Origin: Doryteuthis pealeii | Lineage: Eukaryota; Mollusca; Cephalopoda; Myopsida; Loliginidae | Assembly (NCBI GenBank): GCA_023376005.1 | Contig: CM042179.1 | Coordinates: 16,038,148-16,102,147 of the forward strand | DNA: 64,000 nucleotides | Direction: 5' to 3' | Part shown: positions 42,545 through 53,109 of the stretch, one piece after another | Position numbering within the stretch: the first letter of the stretch is position 1 | How the letters are laid out: every line of letters begins with the position of its first letter | Notes under the pieces: generated by a model | The model's database searches: none | What the model was told of the DNA's origin: nothing | What the model saw: only the letters and a program-made list of their open reading frames with translations | Position numbers and translations under genes: made by a program

Positions 42545-42935
42545 AAATTTTAAAAAACACCCTCCGGGCGATGTAAAAATAGATTTTTGAAACATATTGC
42601 CTGAAGGGTGGGAGTCAAAAATTCAATGTCAGCGAGTTTGTACCCTAAGTAAGTAAAATCATCAAATTCATTAAAGGGTTAAAAAATAAAACAATTTGAA
42701 ATGTAAACTTTAAATATCTATTAAAATAAAACAAACTATATATAGATATATAATACCAGTCATGTATTTATTAAAACTTGTTTTAAAAACAATGAGGACT
42801 ATCTAATGTTGCATGTTCAAATTTTGAGTGTATTTATTCTATGTTATGACGATTTTGGGTAATGTGACGTAAGCAGTGACGTAATTTTTGTTACAGACAA
42901 AAACCGGAAGCGAATCTCGATTATAAATAGAGATA
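42545..42935 (+). mobile_element. Element I copy 2
   Basis: 'caccctccgggcgatg', 'acatattgcctgaagggtgg', 'aagtaagtaaaatcatcaaa', 'gtgtatttattctatgtta' and 'tgacgtaagcagtgacgtaa' in order. It shares all blocks with copy 1 (reverse) and copy 3. Confidence 0.8.
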
Positions 42936-42937
42936 AG

Positions 42938-43182
42938 GAGGCACATGGTGTACTGGTTATCATTGTAGGAAATGAACACAGTGAGACAAGTTCAAATCCT
43001 GTACAATGCTGTTTGCATTTTACATAGTGCTAATACCCATGGGAACGGAATGCATCCAACTATTCTCCCTCCAGATATGGGTAAATGGTAGGTTAGACTG
43101 CAATCTTTAAACATTGGTTAGGCAACCAGTCTAGGAGAAAGAACATTCTGAATTCAAACCTGTAAAACTCTGCTTAAGAATT
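42938..43182 (+). mobile_element. SINE B copy
   Basis: Head 'cacatggtgtactggttatc' and 'acaagttcaaatcctg'. The body is complete to 'ctctgcttaagaa', where a shared insertion begins. Confidence 0.88.
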
Positions 43183-43275
43183 TTTTTTCTTTTAATGAAT
43201 TTATTTTCTTTTAATTTTTTTTCATTTATCATGTACCTAATTTATTTTCTATATTGAGAGTCCCTTGAATCAGAA
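43183..43275 (+). repeat. Insert shared with 55450-55546
   Basis: 'tttcatttatcatgtaccta' + 'atttattttctat' and 'gagagtccc' occur in the same position relative to SINE B tails at both loci. This is either a SINE B subfamily extension or two insertions of one element. Confidence 0.65.
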
Positions 43276-43720
43276 CTGGCACATACCCCCACCCGCACCC
43301 CCACCCCCGGTCTAAATCTGGCTCTGAAGCTGAGAGAAATCTAGATATAAGAACAATATTAGATCCTAGAATATATCTGACTTTTGTATTGGTACAACAA
43401 ATTATCAGGTGTTAGATACCTTCTGGGGTGAGGGAATTATCTTCAAATTTTTGCTGGGCCCTTGATATAATATGGGGGTCCCAGAAATAAAGTGGAAACC
43501 TAAGAGTTTACCAAAGCGATTAATTTCTTTCAATTGAGTCCCATCCAGAATGGAGGATGGAGATCAAGAGGATTCTGGTGAAGATGGTGGAAGGATAACA
43601 ACCAAATTATGGTCAGCTGATTGACCAAAGGTCATGTCAAGAGGTTTAAAATTTCTTGTGGTCACATGATACAGCATAAAGTCATCAGCAAAAATAATGA
43701 CAAAATAAATGCCAGGTATG
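43276..43720. other. No gene
   Basis: Includes a C-rich stretch 'acccccacccgcaccccc' near 43287. Nothing else recognised. Confidence 0.45.
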
Positions 43721-43721
43721 T

Positions 43722-44003
43722 ATTTATCCAACCCCACAGGATGTGACACAAGATCAATTTTTTAAGCAGGGGTTAACAGATTTGAATTTAGAGTTTTCCT
43801 TCTGCTAGACTGATTGACATACCAAGGTTTAAATAGCCCTCAATCTACCCAATTTACCCATGGCTGGAAGGAGAATGGTTGTGTGCATACCTTTCCCAAG
43901 GGTATTAATGCTATGTGAAATGCAAACAGCTTTGTCCAGGAATTAAACTTAGTTCACCATGTCTATTTCATATGATGATAACCATTACACTACAATTACC
44001 TTT
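43722..44003 (-). mobile_element. SINE B copy
   Basis: Minus strand, from 'tatttatccaaccccacagg' to 'gataaccattacactacaat'. Head and body intact but diverged. Confidence 0.88.
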
Positions 44004-44226
44004 ATATTGTTTCTCTATAGTCAGCATATTTCTAATTTTCTTATCCAAGATTTGATACATAGAATTCACTATATCCCTATAATGTTGTGTCTCTTTTCTA
44101 TTAAAAAAAAACAACATTTTTTACAAATCTCTGTCCTCATCATCAATACTTTTAATGGAATATATTTATTCAAAGTTTACAGATATGAAAATATGGAGAT
44201 AGGATGGATGTAGTAGAATCCGACAG

Positions 44227-44408
44227 TATGAGGTAGGTAGAAGGATGGTGAACAAGAAATAAAAACTCTAAACAAATCTAAGAGTTGAAACATTTCAATA
44301 AAAATCATTTGACTGATGATGTCCGTATGAATTCGGACGAAACGTTTCAACTCTTAGATTTGTTTTGAGTTTTCATTTCTTGTTCACCATCCTTCTACCT
44401 ACCTCATA
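44227..44408. mobile_element. Foldback element F with central hammerhead
   Basis: Left arm 44227-44290 ('tatgaggtaggtagaaggat', 'ggtgaacaagaaat', 'aaacaaatctaagagttg') and right arm about 44347-44408 are reverse complements with a few small differences. The 55-base centre plus the start of the right arm hold a hammerhead on the plus strand. Similar in plan to Penelope-like element ends; no coding region seen. Confidence 0.75.
44302..44362 (+). ncRNA. Hammerhead ribozyme, intact core (family F)
   Basis: Outer stem I AAATC (44302-44306) with GATTT (44357-44361); inner stem I TTGA (44309-44312) with TCAA (44347-44350); core CTGATGA (44313-44319); one extra T; stem II GTCCG (44321-44325) with CGGAC (44334-44338); core GAAA (44339-44342); minimal stem III C-G (44343-44344); T44345 and T44346, cleavage after the latter. 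The internal loop AT/CTCTTA separates the two parts of stem I. The extra T before stem II is a departure from the consensus; the very short stem III predicts dimeric action. Confidence 0.65.
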
Positions 44409-45099
44409 TGAAAATATGTAATATCAGCAAAGTACGCAATATATTGTATACTTAAGACTACTAAGTTGATTTACATTACAAACATAGGCCAGACATATAC
44501 AGACTTTTGGCATAGACAATATGAAGTACATCTTTCAAAAGTGCGAGAACAAATAATAATATATATTTTGTTTATATCTTCTTTTTTAATTTGTTATTTT
44601 AGTTTTTATTATTCATATTTTTCTTAATCTCATCTTTGGTATTACTATTTCCTTTACAAGAGTATTTTTTATAACTTTTAATTTTTTGAAGTTTATATAT
44701 ATTGGCAGTGGTATAGTTAGTAAAGCCATTCTTTTTTCACTTTAATACATTCATTATTCTTTTATTGGTTGTGGATATATATCTGTTTGCATACAGATGT
44801 TTACACTTGTATATTTGGCACATATCCAAAACTAAATGAAAAATTATTATACATATTATATAGTAAAGAAAAGCAAATTATTTAAGATATATAAGTAAAA
44901 AAGAGAGACACATGTACAAACTTAAAATTCTATTTATCTATATTCAAACATTTTTATATTCTGTTTTATAAACTTATAATGATGTATGTATGTAGACTTT
45001 AATGAGCTTCTTTTTTTCTTTTTCTTTTCTTTTTTTTTCTTTTTTCATAAAGTAAAAGGAACATAAGTAATTTATTTACTTGAATTTTTGAGACGAGAC
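44409..45099. other. AT-rich, no gene
   Basis: T-rich tract at 45008-45047. Nothing recognised. Confidence 0.55.
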
Positions 45100-45335
45100 T
45101 TTATATGTATTATTCTGATTTTTTTGGACTGTTGTTCTCATCTTTATTATGATATATAAACACACGTTTCAGACATTGTATCCTCCAGCCTTCTTCAGGT
45201 GTATATTTTATTCTGAAGAAGACCAGAGGGTACAACAGCTGAAACATTGTATTTTTATATATCACAATAAAGATGAGAACAACTGTCCGGAAAATACAAA
45301 TAATACAAAATCTTTTTGTATTATTTGTCTGAATT
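45100..45335. mobile_element. Foldback family D copy, two head-to-head ends
   Basis: Left half on the minus strand and right half on the plus strand share 'gaagaaggc', 'gaaac', 'tttatatatca', 'aataaagatgagaacaac' and 'agtcc'. In the left half stem II reads AGGC..GTCT before GAAAC; in the right half it is degraded. The plus frames that read through it are artefacts. Confidence 0.75.
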
Positions 45336-45565
45336 TTTAAGATGAGGCTTGATGTGTATTATTTTGATTTTTTGGACTGTTGTCCTCATCTTTATTGAGA
45401 TATATAAAAACATAACATTTCAACTGTTGTACCCTCAAGCCTTATTCAGAATAGACAAAATACACTTGAAGAAAACCAGAGAAAAATGGCTGAAAAGTAG
45501 TATTTTTATATATCATGATAAAGATGAGGACAACAATCCAAAAAATCAAAATAATACAAATACAA
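45336..45565. mobile_element. Foldback family D copy, adjacent
   Basis: Same plan as the preceding copy: 'tttggactgttgtcctcatc' and 'gatgaggacaacaatccaaa' as outer arms, with a decayed ribozyme-like motif at the centre ('caagccttattcaga' on the complement). Confidence 0.75.
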
Positions 45566-46261
45566 GAAATTTGATTTAGGATTTAGGATTTATATTATCA
45601 CTGAAAATGTAAGAAATTTAAAATTTCGTTTGTTCTGTGTAAATTCAGAATTTATTTTTATTTATTTTTTTATTTCTCATTTATTTTTTTTATTTTTTAT
45701 TCAATCTTTTATTTATTTATTTTTACATTTTTTTTACTTATTTATTTATTTTTTTAATGTTTTGTATATCAAACTCTAATCTTATTTAGACATTCATTGT
45801 AAGGGCCTACCAACCAGTTTCTCTTTTCAGTATCTGTCAAACAGAATACTGCAGACAAATACCACATACACCCGCCTTCCTTTCTCACTGGGCATTATAT
45901 TTCTTTTTCAACTGCTATGCTAACATGACTAATAATATTTACAAATTAACAAACATCAATGATTTACCTTACATTTGATTTTTAACAGTAAAACTTATAT
46001 AAGTAATCTTTTAATTTATATTAAAGTGAAAGAAACTAGGATCAACTCAAATATAGATAATATACCTACTGAAAACTTTAGAAATATAGGCAGACCAAAT
46101 ACTTATAAAATCAACAAAAATAATTACTAAAATTTCAAACAATTCAGTTGTTTGCATAATTATTAAAGATGTAATGAAAATATTTTAGTTAATATAAAAA
46201 ATATAAATATACTGGTACTAGTACTAATACAGACTAGATACCACATTTAGTTTAAGTTTAG
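45566..46261. other. No gene
   Basis: AT-rich; (ATTTTT)-type tract at 45650-45765. Nothing else. Confidence 0.55.
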
Positions 46262-46430
46262 GCTTCTTTGTTTAATGGCACATTAACTTTTGTGAGCTAT
46301 TTAAAGCCAAGAACAGTAGTGGTACTATTTGCCCCATTGCTGGGATAAAGGGGAGTTTATCTCTTTCCCAAGAGTATTAGTCTGAAACTGAATGTAATAG
46401 CATGACTAGATTTCAAACTACTCTATTACA

Positions 46431-46760
46431 TTTGTACAACATTTCGGACGATATACCCTCCGGCCTTCTTCAGGTATTTCTTGTTGGACTCGGAAACCTT
46501 CTCGGACTCGGGAACCTTCTTAAAATAAAGGGTTAGGTTCAAAGTTCCGTGATGGCTCCCGAATATGACAAGAAAGTTCCCGAGTTCGAAAAGAAGGTTC
46601 CCGAGTCCGAGAAGGTTCCCGAGTCCGACAAGAAATACCTGAAGAAGGCCGGAGGGTATATCGGCCGAAACGTTGTACAAATGACAATGAAGATGGGGAC
46701 AATAGTCCGAATAATGCAGATAATACTAATCTTAAAGCCCCATCTCAAACATTCAGAGAA
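46431..46760. mobile_element. Foldback family D, best-preserved copy
   Basis: Arms 46431-46521 and 46591-46682 are reverse complements with a few differences. They include 'aaggttcccgagtccgagaa' and the motif CTGAAGAAGGCCGG..CGGCCGAAAC. The centre holds 'ataaagggttaggttcaaag'. Right-arm continuation 'gatggggacaatagtccg' matches the other D copies. Open frames on both strands (up to 91 codons, repeating PESEKV) come from the CpG-rich palindromic arms. Confidence 0.8.
46633..46680 (+). ncRNA. Hammerhead-like motif (family D)
   Basis: AAATAC (46633-46638), CTGAAGA (46639-46645), one extra A, GGCCG (46647-46651) with CGGCC (46662-46666), GAAA (46667-46670), CGTT (46671-46674), GTA. Core bases are all allowed (CTGANGA, GAAA) and stem II is strong. 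Here stem I is only TAC/GTA, but the 45.2-kb copy has GTATTT at the 3' side, which would pair 6 bp with AAATAC. Activity is doubtful; ancestry is plausible. Confidence 0.45.
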
Positions 46761-46810
46761 ATACTATATTACAGTCCAGCACATTGGCCACTATACCACA
46801 GAACCACCTC

Positions 46811-47130
46811 CCAACATTTTGTAGCTGTTTTACTTATTCTTAATGTCAAAGATTGTTTTAGTAAAATGAATATATGACCCATGAGCTTATTGGTTTGTAA
46901 TAACAGCTCATGATGATACTGAGACTTCTGTTTGTAAAGGATTGAAGAATTCTAATTTGTATTTCAGTTTCTTCATTATATTGAGAATTTGGATGATTAT
47001 GTATGAACACAGATGTTACAAATTGGACTGAAATTGATTTATTCTTTAAGTTAGAAAATTTTAAGTGTAATGTTCTGATAAAAATCTTCATATGATCTGC
47101 GGTTTTTGCTGAGATATATGCAAGCATGCA
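46811..47130. other. No gene
   Basis: Unrecognised. The 91-codon minus frame (46858-47133) has no motif that I know. Confidence 0.45.
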
Positions 47131-47262
47131 CATTCACACACACACACACACACGCACACACTGGAGAAGGACTCAATTGAGAAGAGAACAAAAAAGTGAG
47201 TCACAATTTTGGCTGTCAGAAAAAAATATTAAATAAATAAATACACACACACATATATAAAT

Positions 47263-47340
<78 letters not shown>
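47131..47340. repeat. (CA)n and (TA)n tracts
   Basis: CA repeats at about 47135-47160 and 47263-47286, followed by a 55-base TA tract to 47340. Confidence 0.93.
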
Positions 47341-47344
<4 letters not shown>

Positions 47345-48094
47345 GAGATTTAGTGGCAACTACAGTCATTTTTTACTGCAGTAAAATGTATTTAATGATT
47401 TACAAAAAATTGATATCTTTATGCCTCTACGCACACACTGCTAATCTTAAAGTCTATGATACAAGTCAACATTATTATATATTTTAAAAAAAGATTAGTA
47501 TTAAAATGGTAACACACTTATATTACATTTTATATCATTACTTAATTTACTCTGTTATTTTCCATAAAGCATTTCAAATTGGTATAATACTAAGATTTGA
47601 CTGAGATTTTTGTTTTTACAAATTCTAATCATTTTTTTAAATCCTATTCATTTTTTTATAGAATGAATATTAAACTGTCTCTTTTCTTGAATGGTGAGAG
47701 AATTGTGCTTTGCCTTTCATCTGACTTTCATGAACAAAACAAGAAAATTGATCCCAAACGTTAGATCTCATTCAAGTTTCTTTTTTCCTTGCATAGTTTT
47801 AGTTCTGATGTAATCAATACATCAACTTGACACTAAGATCTATAACATTAGATCTGAAACTGAAAAAAATGTCAGTATTAATAGAAAAGCTCTAACTGTT
47901 AAAAGTAATCTTATCATTCTATGTAAAAATTCAGTTGTTTGTATTTGTCTTGTGCTTACTGAATATCAGGCTCATTACTTTATGATCAATTTTACCTTAA
48001 AAACCTTTCACAAAACTCTTATATATTTCTTTCTACATTCAATATAATATGTGACAAAATTACTATGTTAATCTTTTCATTAAAACTAAATAAA
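47341..48094. other. AT-rich, no gene
   Basis: Nothing recognised. Confidence 0.55.
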
Positions 48095-48545
48095 AAGCTA
48101 TTAAAAATACTAAAAAAAATCCTCTGGGCAGTGTAGCAATTAATTTTTGAAAGATATTGCCTGAGGGGGTGGGAATTAAAAATTTAAAAGGTTTGTATCA
48201 TAAGTAAGTAAAATCATCAAATTTATTAAAGGGTAAAAAAAATAAAACAATTTGAAATAGAAACTTAGTTCTGTCCCCATCAAATAAAATGTTGCTTGCA
48301 TCTATTAATTAATCAAATAATTATTTTGAATATTTTACACATAAATTTTACACAAAATCGTAGATATTTATTTATTTGTAAACTTTTTAGTTAACCCCTT
48401 GTTACTGAAAAAAGGGCGAGGGGTAAAAGATAATTTTTAAAACTGATTACAGGGTTGTTCTTTATTCTATGTATTGATGATTTTTCAGTATTGTGACGTA
48501 AGCAGTGACATAGTTTCGGTTACAGACCGATTATTAATAGATTGA
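48095..48545 (+). mobile_element. Element I copy 3, longest
   Basis: 'tcctctgggcagtgtagc', 'gatattgcctgaggggg', 'acacaaaatcgtagatattt', 'tattctatgtattgatgatt' and 'gtgacgtaagcagtgacata'. The middle segment absent from copy 2 is shared with the 13.6-kb copy, so the family has at least two forms. Confidence 0.8.
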
Positions 48546-48591
48546 TGTATAGAGAAAATTTTAAAAATTACAGACAGCTAGCCAATAACAT

Positions 48592-49025
48592 CTAACTCCT
48601 CCTATCACTTAAATAATGGTAACTGTGTGACATGGAGTAGTGTCTACAATGTTTTAGAGTTGTTGTATGAGTACATCTATCTAGAAACATTCCAACACTA
48701 TCCATAACTGAGTTGTGTTTATTAGGTATGGATGCAATTAATTTACCGAGGACTGCAAAATATCCAAGCAGTTTAAATTTAGCAAATCCAAGGATCAATT
48801 GAATACCTGGATGTCAGCCAAATGTTCCTGGAACTTACATATGATGTAACATGATCTTATTGGAACCAAATCATCACCAATGGGAAATATAGAGGGGTAC
48901 AAATGGTCTGCAACAAGATCTGTATGCGTTACACTTGTCAAGACAGACTCTAGTGGTACTTGAGAACTCTCCACACCCCACACTGAAATAGTCACCTCAG
49001 CTTGCCTAACTAGGTAACAGAGCAC
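48592..49025 (-). pseudogene. Tc1/mariner transposase fossil
   Basis: The upper frame (49025-48798) reads 'THTDLVADHLYPSIFPIGDD', 'LVPIRSCYIICKFQEHLADI', 'QVFN'. The next bases, in the frame continuing from a TGA where Trp is expected, give 'SLDLLNLNCLDILQSSVN'. Aligned residue by residue with the family signature WPPxSPDLNPLDYxxWSxV, the changes are mostly Pro to Ser/Leu, Ser to Leu and Asp to Asn, i.e. C-to-T and G-to-A decay. This is the C-terminal half of a DDE/D transposase including the QQDNAPCH region (damaged) and the third acidic residue region. No terminal inverted repeats located. The alignment was made from memory of the family. Confidence 0.55.
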
Positions 49026-49131
49026 CAGTCTTTTATAGTCCCATGATAATATTATTTGGCCCAGTAAATAGTGTCTATACTAGTATGCTTCTAATCTTGG
49101 ACAAGTTTGGATGCATTTCACATAGATTTAT

Positions 49132-49640
49132 AAACTTGGGAAAGGTATGTATCCAATTATTCTCCCTCTCAGTAGAGTGTCTGACTAGGAACCACAAGGT
49201 TCTTGGTTCAATACCGGCCCTCGCTAACTTAGCATATGAGTAGCACAAAGATCTATGTAGTAAGGTGAGGAGCTGACAGTAGGTGTGATGATTCACCTCA
49301 GATGCCAACAATCTTCTTGGACTAGCACTAGTGAAAAGGGGATAGACTCCGTTGCTGTCTGGCTGATACCAACTTTAGGCTACCTCAACGATTTTACTTT
49401 TATTCTCCCTCCAATTATGGGCAAAATAGTAGGGCTGACTAGGTTCAAATCCTGGATGAGTCTGGTTACATTTCACATACTGCTATATCACAAGAAAAGG
49501 TATGAATCCAATCATTCTCCCTCCAGCTATGGGTAAATAGTAGGGCAGACTGGGCTCTCTAACCTTAGTTAGGAGATGGAAAACTTTGAATTCAAACTTG
49601 TTAACTTTGTGTTGTGTCCTGCTCATATGGTTGTGTAAAC
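49132..49640 (+). mobile_element. SINE B fragments hosting a SINE A
   Basis: B body at 49132-49165 and 49397-49440, then a further B-derived stretch 49440-49630 ('ggttcaaatcctggatgag', 'ggtatgaatccaatcattct', 'gggcagactgggctctct'). At least two B pieces are fused. Confidence 0.8.
49163..49400 (+). mobile_element. SINE A inserted into SINE B
   Basis: Head 'ctcagtagagtgtctgacta' and 'ttggttcaataccggccc', full body, tail 'gattttactttta'. 'ttattctccctc' occurs before (about 49154-49165) and after (about 49398-49409) the insert, an apparent 12-bp target duplication within the SINE B body. Confidence 0.88.
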
Positions 49641-49837
49641 TCCTACATTGTTTTGTTTGAGCATGTACAAAATGAACATTAGAAAGTATATGAACTTTTT
49701 CTCTTGTTTTGTGTAGGATGGGCCAAAGGTTTAATGTTTGGTTTTAACTCTAGAAGTAATTTGAAACACAATACCTGACTAAAATATAAAATTGACATTG
49801 TGTCACATCCTACTCTTTGTTATGATTTTATGAGTCA

Positions 49838-50082
49838 TCCTTTAGGCTTCAAGCAAGAGCACTTGTCGAGCGGAAATCCTTGGTAAAGAATCTTTTGGTT
49901 GTAAGTTCCTTCGTCAATGATTGCAAATGGACATCTGTTCAGTATCAGTGATTAAGTAGTCAACCAGCCACGCATTATGACTGTTGATTGGCAGAGAAAT
50001 AAACCATGTGACCTCGCCTAGACTATAAATTTAGGTGGTGAATTGTAGCACAACTTATATATGAAATATTCCAACACTCTTA
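49838..50082 (-). repeat. Repeat L copy 1
   Basis: The minus strand matches 63131-63470: 'gttggaatattt', 'atttatagtctaggcgaggt' + 'cacatggttt', and 'gagcacttgt'-like end blocks. No coding motif. Class unknown. Confidence 0.65.
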
Positions 50083-51214
50083 TGGAGGGATTGGGTAGAT
50101 ATATATACTTGTATGCTTATAAGTTGATAACTATGAAATCTTGTTGAAGAGTTAAGAATGTTGTAGTAAGATTTTTTCCAAATTTATTAGAGAGAGTGGG
50201 AAAAATTCGATCACTTGTCTTCTGACCAACTGAGAGATGTAAGAGAACAAATAAAGGGAGAAACAGAAAGAGGGGGAAACAACATACTCCCAAAAACATA
50301 AATGAAATTAACAACAAATTTACTGCAATAATAACAAAATGGAAATTTATTATCCAAGAGGAAATGGATAAATTGTTTAAACTGTTAAAAAAAAGTTCTT
50401 TGTATACAGACGTGTGTGAATGAGAATGTCCTTGCAACGGGAAAAGTCTTTTTAGAAAGAAAATCTTGTATGTGAGCACATAATGTGTTTTACTGGTAAT
50501 AATAATAGAGTTACTTATTCAGCGAGCATCTTGCTATGTTGTTCATTTTTCTATGTAGCCTGTTCATGAGTAAATGTCTATCTGCTTAGCATTCTTATGA
50601 GTGTGGTAGTTAACTATACTTGACCTATTGACCACATTGATATGTTGGTAGATTGTAGGTAATAAGTGTCATTAGACTAATTGCCAACTGCTATCTTTTA
50701 GTGTCTACTGTGGTTTGCCATGGTCACTTGTGCCTTCTTGGTAGAAGGTTTTATTAGTTAGCATGACCAAAATCTTGATTTTTTTATTCTTTATTGGAAT
50801 TAGTTGAAACATATTGTTCTGAGAATTATGTCGTTTGTTTACAAATACATTAATTTGATTTTCCTTCCAAAATTGACACGTGGATGTTTGTAATTTCTGT
50901 TCTATTTTTAGATGTAATGTTTATTTTTATTCATCTTATTTTTATTTTCAAGAGTCTGACAATATCTTTGAATGTCTCTTTTGTTTTTAATTTTCTTTTA
51001 GCAATTTTTAGAATCCAAGGGGTCCCTGCCTGGAGCTAACACTTGATTCCTTCATAAACAGTATTTTTATCCTAAGAATCATTTTAGGATGGAGCATGTT
51101 CCTTTGATAGCTTGCACGATTGTACTTCATAGAAGCTTGGTTTACCTGCTATTATTTCAAGGTATTTTTTTAATGAAGTGTACACTGTAAAGTGCATTGA
51201 CTAATGGTTTTGAA
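50083..51214. other. No gene
   Basis: Contains a 120-codon minus frame (50117-50479) that is hydrophobic in part but has no recognised family motif; I treat it as chance in AT-rich DNA. Confidence 0.45.
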
Positions 51215-51425
51215 TGGGTTTCTTTGTTTAATTGCATATCAACTTTCGTGGGTAATTTAATGCCAAATCAATCTTTGTTGAAGAACAATACTGGTACTAT
51301 TTAACCCATAGCTGGGGAGAATGAAGGTTTCATACCTTTATAAAGGGAATGTAATAGCACAGCTGAAGTTCAAACTCATTTACTATGATGCTGCAGTTCA
51401 GCACATTATCCACTACATCATAGAA
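51215..51425 (-). mobile_element. SINE C copy with tRNA-like head
   Basis: The minus strand starts 'TTCTATGATGTAGTGGATAA' (box A-like), then 'GAGTTTGAACTTCAGC' (box B-like), body 'CCCAGCTATGGGTTAAATAG', and tail 'TGGCATTAAATTACCCACGA' + 'AAGTTGATATGCAATTAAAC'. It shows the tRNA-headed form uninterrupted. Confidence 0.75.
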
Positions 51426-51769
51426 CTACACCCACATTGATTCTAATGGATAAAGTAATACCAACATTGAATTGGGATATTGTAGAATCACCATATAATA
51501 CTCACGTTTACAGGAAAGCAGTAACTAGCATCCAGTTACCAGACAAAAGGGACAGGCTATAACTACATACAGATCTTTTATCTATTGCCAGATGTCTTGA
51601 CAGAAAAAGTCCCCTCATTATCTTACCACAACTGTTGAGATGATTTGAAGCAATATTTTCTTTCATTACGTGATTACAATCCTCATCAAACCTCACCTAG
51701 GAACACATTAATTTTTTATGTACCCTGATACCTGTTTGGAATTCTCATATTCCTGGTATATTTGTATGA
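51426..51769. other. No gene
   Basis: Nothing recognised. Confidence 0.5.
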
Positions 51770-52200
51770 TTTAAATTTTTGTTCTCTATTGTCCCCTTAT
51801 CATTTAGGTGTTTCTTGTTGAATTCAGAAACTTTCTCATCGAACCTGGACGCCTTTTTGTCAAACTTAAAAGCCTTTTATGTTATAACTAGGAGTCTTCA
51901 TGGAACTTCAAACCAAACCCTTTATTCAATCCACTGGGGTAGACTGTTGTCATTTTATTAACCATGACTGGGTGCCAGTGTTAAGCTATGTTAAGTCTTC
52001 TATGTTGTTATCACCTGTGTTCAGGATTGAACCTGCAACCTACAGATGATTGTCACTTAGAACTGTATTAACTCAACATTTATATCCATTGCACAATGTG
52101 TCCCAATTATGACCTGAACACTCCCAAGTTCGACAAGAAACACCTGAAGAAGGCTGGAGGGTACATTGGCTGAAACATTATGTATAATAATAAAGTTATT
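51770..52200. mobile_element. Foldback family D copy, expanded centre
   Basis: Left arm 'tttcttgttgaattcagaaa' (51808) and right arm 'gttcgacaagaaacacctga' + 'agaaggctggagggtacatt' (52127-52170) with GAAACATTATG. The centre (51890-52120) has 'catggaacttcaaaccaaac' as in 355-575 plus about 150 bp extra. Confidence 0.7.
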
Positions 52201-53109
52201 ATTCATTATTGCCAAGATTTCAAGATTTCTATTTCCCTACAAATAATATTAATTTCTGCTGTCATTATTTGAATTTGAATGATTTGACATTGAGTTTTGT
52301 GATTTAACTTGATAAGTAAATACAAAGAAAATGTCCTTTTCAGAAAAATACCTTGAATTAGATTTCATTAAAAAAATTGTATACTCCTGATACAGTTAAA
52401 AAAAAAAAAAAAAAAAGAAAGAGGGCTAGTCTTTTTCTGAGACTTTTCACCCAAGATTGATTTCTTTTAAACTATCATATGATATGGATGATCTGATCAA
52501 CTTAGTCAAAATTTATGCCACATAACATTCTTTTGTTACAAGTTAAGCTCATTTTTCAAATATAATGCTCTAAATACATGACATTTGTTTTCAGTCATCT
52601 ATGAAGTTATTCTTCTTGTCTTAAATGAATGATATTCCTAAGTTTTCTTATTATCTTTGCTAATGCTGCTCCTGCTGAAAACAAAAGAACAAGTTCTTTT
52701 TATTTATTTTGTTGGTTCATCATCCATTTAATTGTTTAGCAACTCATACAAAACGAAAACAATGCTAAGTTTGTGTCCGTTGTGGATTTCATGCCTCAAT
52801 AAAATGAACACCCATGACTAGTTTTCTGTGCTGATAGTATCCAACCATTATCTGAAAATGTATACTCTACTTATTTATGACAATAAACACAATTTACGTA
52901 ATATGAATTTAAGCTTAAATTATTCATGTACAAGAGACTAAGTGTTGATTAATCTTACAATATTATCAATGACTTGGTAGAAATCACTTGAAGTTTTTTT
53001 AATCTATTTTATTCACCATTAAATTTAATTCAAACTTTCAATGCTTAATGTTTTTCTTATTTTCTTTTCATTGTCAATCAAATTAAATTCATTACAGAAA
53101 ATCATGTAG
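52201..53109. other. AT-rich, no gene
   Basis: Poly-A run at 52399-52416. Nothing recognised. Confidence 0.55.

Larger units (their letters stand above)
46262..46810 (-). mobile_element. SINE C copy with tRNA-like head, split by a D element
   Basis: The tail and body (46262-46430) and the head (46761-46810; minus strand 'GGTTCTGTGGTATAGTGGCC', box A-like) are separated by foldback element D at 46431-46760. Body 'tcccaagagtattagtctga'. Compare 51215-51425, where the same SINE type is uninterrupted. Confidence 0.7.

Noticed and set aside
46426..46824. Overlapping 60-91 codon frames on both strands with PESEK/RTRE repeats
   Set aside because: They arise from the inverted arms of a foldback element; each strand reads the same palindromic sequence.
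50117..50479. 120-codon partly hydrophobic minus-strand frame
   Set aside because: Longest frame outside simple repeats, but AT-driven Leu/Phe/Ile composition, no family motif, no splice-linked neighbour that I can support.
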